Of a stretch of DNA of 8,950 nucleotides, positions 4,929 to 8,950 are shown in pieces. The position numbers and the translations under genes are program-made. Under the pieces are notes generated by a model. That model saw nothing but the letters and a program-made list of their open reading frames with translations, made no database searches and was not told the origin of the DNA. The DNA is from Stenotrophomonas sp. UBA7346 (lineage in GTDB: Bacteria; Pseudomonadota; Gammaproteobacteria; Xanthomonadales; Xanthomonadaceae): the NCBI GenBank assembly GCA_002471015.1, contig DKPB01000033.1:1-8950 (forward strand). The letters are read 5' to 3'. Within the stretch, counting starts at the first letter, position 1; each line of letters begins with the position of its first letter.

Positions 4929-6458
4929 TCAACCAGCGCGCGACAGCTGGGTAGTGGCATCGACCTCGCGGCGCAGCCACCAGGCCATCACCAGCCCCGG
5001 TACCCCCACCACCACGGACACCAGGAAGAACACCTGCCAGCCATAGGCATCGGCCAGCACCCCGGCGAACGGACCAACAAATACCCGGCCCAAGGTCGCA
5101 AATGCGGACAGCAAGGCATAGTGCGTGGCCGAGAAGCGCGTTCCACACAGGCCACTGAGCAACGCCACGAAGGCCGCAGTACCCATGCCCCCGGCAAAAT
5201 TGTCCAGGCTCAGCGCAAACAGCAGCAGCCCATCCATCGGCGTGGGGTGATCCAGATGAACGATCAACAGGTTGAACGCCGGCACTTCAACCGTGCCCCA
5301 GGCCCCGGCCCCTTCCCGCGCCAGCAGGTAAAAGCCCAGGTTGGAAACCAGTTGCAGCACACCAAAGGCGATAACTGCGGTGGACAAGCGCAGACGCAGC
5401 AGAAAGAAACCACCAACGATGGCTCCCACGATCGTCATCAGCAGGCCGATAGTCTTGTTGGCCAGGCCCACTTCGGCCTGGCTGAAGCCCATGCCCTTTA
5501 GCAGGAACGGCGTGGACAGACTCAGGGCGAAGGCATCGCCCACCTTGTAAAGCACCACCAGCGCCAGGAAGGCACCCGCCCCGCGCATACCAAAATAGCT
5601 GCGCAATGAGGCATTGAGCGTCTCGAACGGCACCCAGCGGGTGATGCCCAAGCCCAATGCCATAGCAGCGGCGATCTGGGTGACGACAAACACCAGCCGC
5701 ACCCAGCGATCCGTGCTGTCCGGATCCAGACCGAACAATACCAACGCCTGATGGGCCAACCAGGCCCCCAGCGCCACGCCGGCCACCAGCGCGAGGAAAC
5801 CACGCAGTTCTGCCCCCGCCTTGGACACCGGCGCCTTGAAACGCTCCGGCAGCTTCGGCATCAACAGCAGCGCCAGCACGCCCACCACCACAGACAAGCC
5901 CGCCATCACCCGGTACACCTGCGGCCAGCTCTGCCACTGCTCGGCCCATATCAGGGTGATGCCACCGGACAGCACCATCGCCAGGCGATAGCCAAGCACG
6001 GTAAGGGAACCGCCCAAGCCGCGCTCTGCCGGAGCCAACAGATCCGTGCGGTAGGCATCGATCACCACATCCAGCGTGGCCGACAGGCACGCCACCAGCA
6101 CCGCCACCGAAGCAAACAGCGCCAGGTTGCGCGAGGGCGACAGCGTACTCATCACCGTCAATGCCGCGCCCAAGGCGAACAGCATCAACACGATCCAGCC
6201 ACGCCGGCGCCCCAGCCCCGGCAGGTCGAAGCGATCGATCAACGGCGCCCACAGGAACTTGAACGTGTAGGGGATACCGATCAGCGACAGGAAGCCGAGC
6301 GTGACCAGATCCAGTCCGTCCACAGTCAGCCATGCCTGCATGGCGCCACCGGTCAGTGCCAACGGCAAGCCGGAGGCAAAGCCGAGCAGCAGGATCACGA
6401 ACAGCCGGCGCAGGCGCTGCAGCCCGGCCGGCGGGGCCTCTGCTACCGCTTCACTCAC
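4929..6458 (-). CDS. ampG: AmpG-type muropeptide permease (MFS)
   Basis: AmpG is an inner-membrane transporter that imports GlcNAc-anhydroMurNAc peptides for recycling and so supplies the signal for induced beta-lactamase expression. The 509-residue protein is strongly hydrophobic, with membrane segments near 19-40, 50-73, 88-105, 111-134, 152-172, 184-200, 219-243, 253-272, 293-312, 333-355, 359-380, 411-437, 441-470 and 474-496. Family-like stretches include GFASGLPLALTGGAMQAWL (26-44), PYTFKFLWAPLIDR (63-76), STPFLLKGMGFS (315-326) and NFAGGMGTAAFVALLSGLCG (420-439). Length is close to E. coli AmpG (about 490). The start is GTG (6456-6458), overlapping the stop of the upstream exonuclease gene in GTGA, which suggests translational coupling. 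From memory, S. maltophilia has an ampN-ampG operon required for L1/L2 beta-lactamase induction; this pair is a candidate for it. Another MFS sugar/peptide carrier is the alternative, less likely. Confidence 0.88.
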   Translation of the reverse strand: MSEAVAEAPPAGLQRLRRLFVILLLGFASGLPLALTGGAMQAWLTVDGLDLVTLGFLSLIGIPYTFKFLWAPLIDRFDLPGLGRRRGWIVLMLFALGAALTVMSTLSPSRNLALFASVAVLVACLSATLDVVIDAYRTDLLAPAERGLGGSLTVLGYRLAMVLSGGITLIWAEQWQSWPQVYRVMAGLSVVVGVLALLLMPKLPERFKAPVSKAGAELRGFLALVAGVALGAWLAHQALVLFGLDPDSTDRWVRLVFVVTQIAAAMALGLGITRWVPFETLNASLRSYFGMRGAGAFLALVVLYKVGDAFALSLSTPFLLKGMGFSQAEVGLANKTIGLLMTIVGAIVGGFFLLRLRLSTAVIAFGVLQLVSNLGFYLLAREGAGAWGTVEVPAFNLLIVHLDHPTPMDGLLLFALSLDNFAGGMGTAAFVALLSGLCGTRFSATHYALLSAFATLGRVFVGPFAGVLADAYGWQVFFLVSVVVGVPGLVMAWWLRREVDATTQLSRAG

Positions 6459-7255
6459 AAGTCGTAGTCCACGGTGAACGGGGCGTGGTCGGAAAAGCGC
6501 TGCCCGGTATAGATCGAACTGCCGCGCAGGCGTTCACGCAGGCCGGGGGTGACGAACTGGTAGTCGATGCGCCAACCCACGTTGTTGGCGCGGGCCGCGT
6601 CACGGTTGCTCCACCAGGTGTAGTCCTGGCCTTCGGGGTGCAGCGCGCGGTAGGCGTCCACCCAGCCGCGGCCCTTGGCCGTGTCGGTCAGTTCGGCCTG
6701 GTCGGCGCAAAAACCGTTCATCCAGTCGCGCTCCTCGGGCAGGCAGCCGGAGTTCTTCTGGTTGGACTTCCAGTTCTTGATGTCCAGCGCGCTACGCACG
6801 ATGTTCCAGTCGCCGCACAGCACGTAGTCGCGGCCGCTGGCCAGCCACTCGTCCAGGATCGGCTTGAGCCACTCCATCACCTCGAACTTGAAGCCCTGCC
6901 GCAGCTCGCCCGACGACCCGGACGGGATGTAGAACGACACCACGCTCAGGTTGCCAAAACGCGCCTCGATATAGCGGCCTTCGTCATCGAACGGTGCCCA
7001 GCCCAGCGCGGTACGCACCTCGTCGGGCTCACGACGGCTCCAGATCGCCACGCCGCTGTAGCCCTTCTTGGTGATGGCGTCGCGGTAGAAGCAGTGGTGG
7101 CCGTCCGGGCGGAACAGCGCGTCGGTCAGCTGCGACTCCTGCGCCTTGGTCTCCTGGATGCAGAGCACATCGGTCTGCTGGCCCAGGAACCACTCGCTGA
7201 AGCCCTTGGTGGTGGCCGAACGGATGCCGTTGGCGTTGAAACTGGTAATACGCAT
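6455..7255 (-). CDS. xth: Exodeoxyribonuclease III / AP endonuclease (EEP family)
   Basis: This Mg-dependent DNA repair nuclease cleaves at abasic sites and removes 3' blocks. The 266-residue protein carries the full set of exonuclease-endonuclease-phosphatase motifs: SFNANGIR (5-12), IQETK with metal ligand Glu35 (33-37), KKGYSGVAIWSR (63-74), GDWNI with Asp149 and Asn151 (148-152), WRIDYQF with Asp231 (228-234) and the terminal SDHAPF with Asp256 and His257 (255-260). The frame is open for 51 more codons to 7408, but that part (Arg/Trp/Pro-rich) does not look conserved, while MRITSFNANGIR is the usual family start. The ATG at 7253-7255 is therefore chosen, with only a weak ribosome site. 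It is upstream of and overlaps ampG by 4 bases. In S. maltophilia the gene in this position relative to ampG may be the one called ampN; I recall the name but cannot confirm the identity. Confidence 0.94.
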   Translation of the reverse strand: MRITSFNANGIRSATTKGFSEWFLGQQTDVLCIQETKAQESQLTDALFRPDGHHCFYRDAITKKGYSGVAIWSRREPDEVRTALGWAPFDDEGRYIEARFGNLSVVSFYIPSGSSGELRQGFKFEVMEWLKPILDEWLASGRDYVLCGDWNIVRSALDIKNWKSNQKNSGCLPEERDWMNGFCADQAELTDTAKGRGWVDAYRALHPEGQDYTWWSNRDAARANNVGWRIDYQFVTPGLRERLRGSSIYTGQRFSDHAPFTVDYDL

Positions 7256-7453
7256 GAAGTACCGCTGGTGAAAGCTCAGGATCGGCACAGCATACCGCCA
7301 GCGCCAGCCCCCAGGCGTCGATGGGGCCCCCTTGCGGCATGCCCGGTCCCTCCGGTGCCAGCATTCCCGGACAGCCGATACCCGGGGCCCAGCATTCGCC
7401 GTGGCCATGCTTTAACCTAGGCACCTCAATAAACGACAAGAAACCGTATTTTC

Positions 7454-8113
7454 ATGAGTGACCACCGTTCCCGTTTCCTGCAGCTGGCGCTGAACGCCGA
7501 CGCCCTGCGCTTTGGCCAGTTCACCCTCAAGTCCGGCCGCGTGAGCCCGTATTTCTTCAATGCCGGCCGTTTTGACACCGGCCTGGCCCTGGCCCAGCTG
7601 GGCAACTGCTACGCCGATGCCATCGACGACGCCGGCATTGCCTTCGACCAGCTGTTCGGCCCGGCCTACAAGGGCATCCCGCTGGCCACCGCGATTGCCT
7701 GCGAGTTCTCGCACCGCGGCCGCAACCTGCCGCTGACCTTCAACCGCAAGGAAGCCAAGGACCACGGCGAAGGCGGCACCCTGATCGGCGCCGACATGGC
7801 CGGCAAGCGCATCCTGATCATCGACGACGTGATCACCGCCGGCACCGCCATCCGCGAGGCCCTGGCCATCATCCGCGAGGCCAAGGGCATCCCGGCCGGC
7901 ATCGTGGTGGCCCTGGACCGCCAGGAGATCGCCTCGGAGGACGACCGCCGTTCCGCCGCCCAGGCCGTGTCGGCCGAAACCGGCATCCCGGTGATCGCCG
8001 TGGCCAATCTGGCCGACCTGCTTGCATTCGCCTCCGGGAACCCGGAACTTGTCGGCTATCGCGAACCGTTGCTGGCCTACCGTGGCCACTACGGGAGCAA
8101 TCCGACAGGCTGA
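7454..8113 (+). CDS. pyrE: Orotate phosphoribosyltransferase
   Basis: PyrE joins orotate to PRPP to make orotidine 5'-monophosphate in de novo pyrimidine synthesis in the cytoplasm. The 219-residue protein has FTLKSGRVSPYFFNAGRF (23-40), FGPAYKGIPLA (68-78), the mobile catalytic loop FNRKEAKDHGEGG (96-108) and the PRPP-binding signature ILIIDDVITAGTA (120-132). Length fits the family (E. coli 213). The start ATG has only a poor AAGAAA site before it, but the N-terminus fits. It is divergent from the exonuclease gene. No attenuator or pyrimidine-specific leader hairpin with a T run is visible in front of it. Only 18 bases separate it from the next gene, so they are likely co-transcribed. Confidence 0.97.
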   Translation: MSDHRSRFLQLALNADALRFGQFTLKSGRVSPYFFNAGRFDTGLALAQLGNCYADAIDDAGIAFDQLFGPAYKGIPLATAIACEFSHRGRNLPLTFNRKEAKDHGEGGTLIGADMAGKRILIIDDVITAGTAIREALAIIREAKGIPAGIVVALDRQEIASEDDRRSAAQAVSAETGIPVIAVANLADLLAFASGNPELVGYREPLLAYRGHYGSNPTG

Positions 8114-8131
8114 TAGCAGGGGGCTGCCAAG

Positions 8132-8842
8132 GTGTCGAATCCGTCAAAAACCACAGCGACGATGCTGCTGATGCTGGCAACGCTGGCTGTACCGGCGCTG
8201 GCACAGAACAAGCCGTCCGATCCTGGCAAAAAGCTGTATTGCTGGGACCAGGGCGGCGAGCGCATCTGCTCGGACACCTTGCCGCAGGATGCGGTGAACA
8301 AGGCCCGCGACGAGTTCAACGCACGCAGCGGCACCCGCAGTGCCGCCGTGCAGCGCGCGCTCACCGCCGAGGAACGCGCCGAGGTGGCGCTGACCGAGGC
8401 CCAGGCACAGGTGGATGCCGCTGCTGCGGAAACCCGCAAGCGCACCGAGCAGGCCATGCTGTCCACCTATGGCAGTGAAGACGCCCTGCGGCGGGTGTTT
8501 GCCGAGCGCACCGCCATTGTCGACAACAACATCAAGACCGCGGCCTACAACGTCACCAGCCTGCGCGAGGCGCTTTCCAGCCAGCTGCAATCGGCAGGCA
8601 ACAAGGAGCTGGCCGGGCAGCGAATAGCGGACAAGCAGGCCCAGGACATCCGCCAGCGGCACAACGAGTTGCTTGCGCAGCTGCGGCTGCAGACGGCCTT
8701 CCAGCAGCAGCGGGTGGCCCTGGAGGCGGAGATCGCCGAGTCGTTGGCCCGCTACCGTGAGCTGAAGGGGATTGCTGCGCCGGCTGATGCCGCCACCGCT
8801 CCGGCCCTGCCAGCGCAGAACCTGCCAAGGGCTGAAGGGTAG
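8132..8842 (+). CDS. Secreted DUF4124-like N-terminus plus long coiled-coil protein, function unknown
   Basis: I do not recognise a named function. The 236-residue product has a Sec signal peptide (basic start, hydrophobic 11-23, PALA/QN cleavage predicted after Ala24). A short Cys-containing motif LYCWDQGGERICSDTLP (35-51) resembles the N-terminal DUF4124 pattern of xanthomonad envelope proteins. A long Ala/Glu/Gln/Arg-rich, heptad-like helical region (about 74-212) should form a coiled coil, followed by an Ala/Pro-rich tail. Cys37 and Cys46 could form a periplasmic disulfide. The start is GTG at 8132, supported by AGGGGG (8118-8123) at 8-base spacing. It sits 18 bases after pyrE and probably shares its transcript. 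The stop TAG (8840-8842) is formed by the GTAG head of a SMAG repeat. A scaffold or envelope role is only a guess. Confidence 0.85.
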   Translation: MSNPSKTTATMLLMLATLAVPALAQNKPSDPGKKLYCWDQGGERICSDTLPQDAVNKARDEFNARSGTRSAAVQRALTAEERAEVALTEAQAQVDAAAAETRKRTEQAMLSTYGSEDALRRVFAERTAIVDNNIKTAAYNVTSLREALSSQLQSAGNKELAGQRIADKQAQDIRQRHNELLAQLRLQTAFQQQRVALEAEIAESLARYRELKGIAAPADAATAPALPAQNLPRAEG

Positions 8843-8862
8843 TGCCGAGCCATGCTCGGCAG
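8839..8862 (+). repeat. SMAG-type palindromic repeat, copy 5 (consensus-like)
   Basis: The GTAG head (8839-8842) is followed by TGCCGAGC, CAT, GCTCGGCA: an 8-bp perfect stem and the best-preserved copy in the window. Its TAG is the stop codon of the preceding gene. The flank at 8868-8876 (minus strand TTATCGGGA) matches the linker at 4529-4537. Confidence 0.9.
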
Positions 8863-8894
8863 GGCTCTCCCGATAAGTTGTCGGATTCAGAATG

Positions 8895-8922
8895 AAAGCG
8901 GCCTCCGGGCCGCTTTTTGTTT
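8895..8922 (+). terminator. Intrinsic terminator of the pyrE - coiled-coil unit
   Basis: AAGCGGCC (8896-8903) pairs with GGCCGCTT (8908-8915) around TCCG, with one more A/T pair outside, followed by TTTTTGTTT. The hairpin is perfect and lies about 50 bases after the stop codon, beyond SMAG copy 5. Confidence 0.92.
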
Positions 8923-8950
8923 GAAAGCTCCCCTCATCCGCCCCCCGCCT

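Noticed and set aside
4735..4960. Longer start for the RHH protein (112 residues from 4960)
   Set aside because: The first 37 residues are Pro-rich and unlike RHH proteins, and this start would place the inverted repeat inside the coding region. It is kept only as a possible alternative.
5751..6467. His/Gln-rich 238-codon frame on the plus strand opposite ampG
   Set aside because: Composition comes from reading hydrophobic Leu/Val codons in reverse. No ribosome site and no family resemblance.
7351..7371. TCCGG/CCGGA hairpin as a pyrE attenuator
   Set aside because: The 5-bp stem with an 11-base loop has no following T run and no leader peptide, so it is not more than expected in GC-rich DNA.

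Overview
The window looks like chromosome of Stenotrophomonas (Xanthomonadaceae). The coding DNA is GC-rich, the proteins are of xanthomonad/pseudomonad type, and there are five copies of the short GTAG-headed palindrome (SMAG type, a REP-like family known from S. maltophilia). No phage, plasmid or insertion sequence is visible. This is core chromosome with some interesting intergenic structure.

Layout. 1-398 has no gene. On the minus strand it carries tandem strong promoter elements that point off the left edge, which I read as the promoter region of a ribosomal RNA operon. 399-1613 (-) is tyrS. It is divergent from 1781-3235 (+), a membrane-anchored M23 peptidoglycan endopeptidase that ends in a very clear terminator. 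3310-4434 (+) is anmK, starting only 10 bases after the terminator's T run. 4435-4621 is a cluster of four SMAG palindromes between convergent genes. 4622-4849 (-) is a small ribbon-helix-helix protein. 4871-4913 is a long imperfect inverted repeat. 4929-6458 (-) is the muropeptide permease ampG. Its GTG start overlaps the stop of the exonuclease III-family gene at 6455-7255 (-). 7256-7453 is a divergent gap with no promoter I can defend. 7454-8113 (+) is pyrE, followed after 18 bases by a secreted coiled-coil protein (8132-8842) whose stop codon is part of a fifth SMAG element. A terminator at 8895-8922 closes that unit.

How the genes relate. Three of the seven genes belong to cell-wall turnover. 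The M23 enzyme cuts peptide cross-links in the periplasm, AmpG imports anhydro-muropeptides, and AnmK phosphorylates the freed anhydro-N-acetylmuramic acid so that it can be reused. In Stenotrophomonas and its relatives AmpG traffic also feeds the signal that induces chromosomal beta-lactamase. The order rRNA operon - tyrS - M23 peptidase - anmK matches the arrangement I recall from Pseudomonas (the tyrZ region). This supports both the calls and the inferred off-edge rRNA operon. I did not find a clearly new multi-gene system. The best leads are the repeat/RHH/inverted-repeat island at 4435-4913, the anmK leader, and the stop codon supplied by a repeat.
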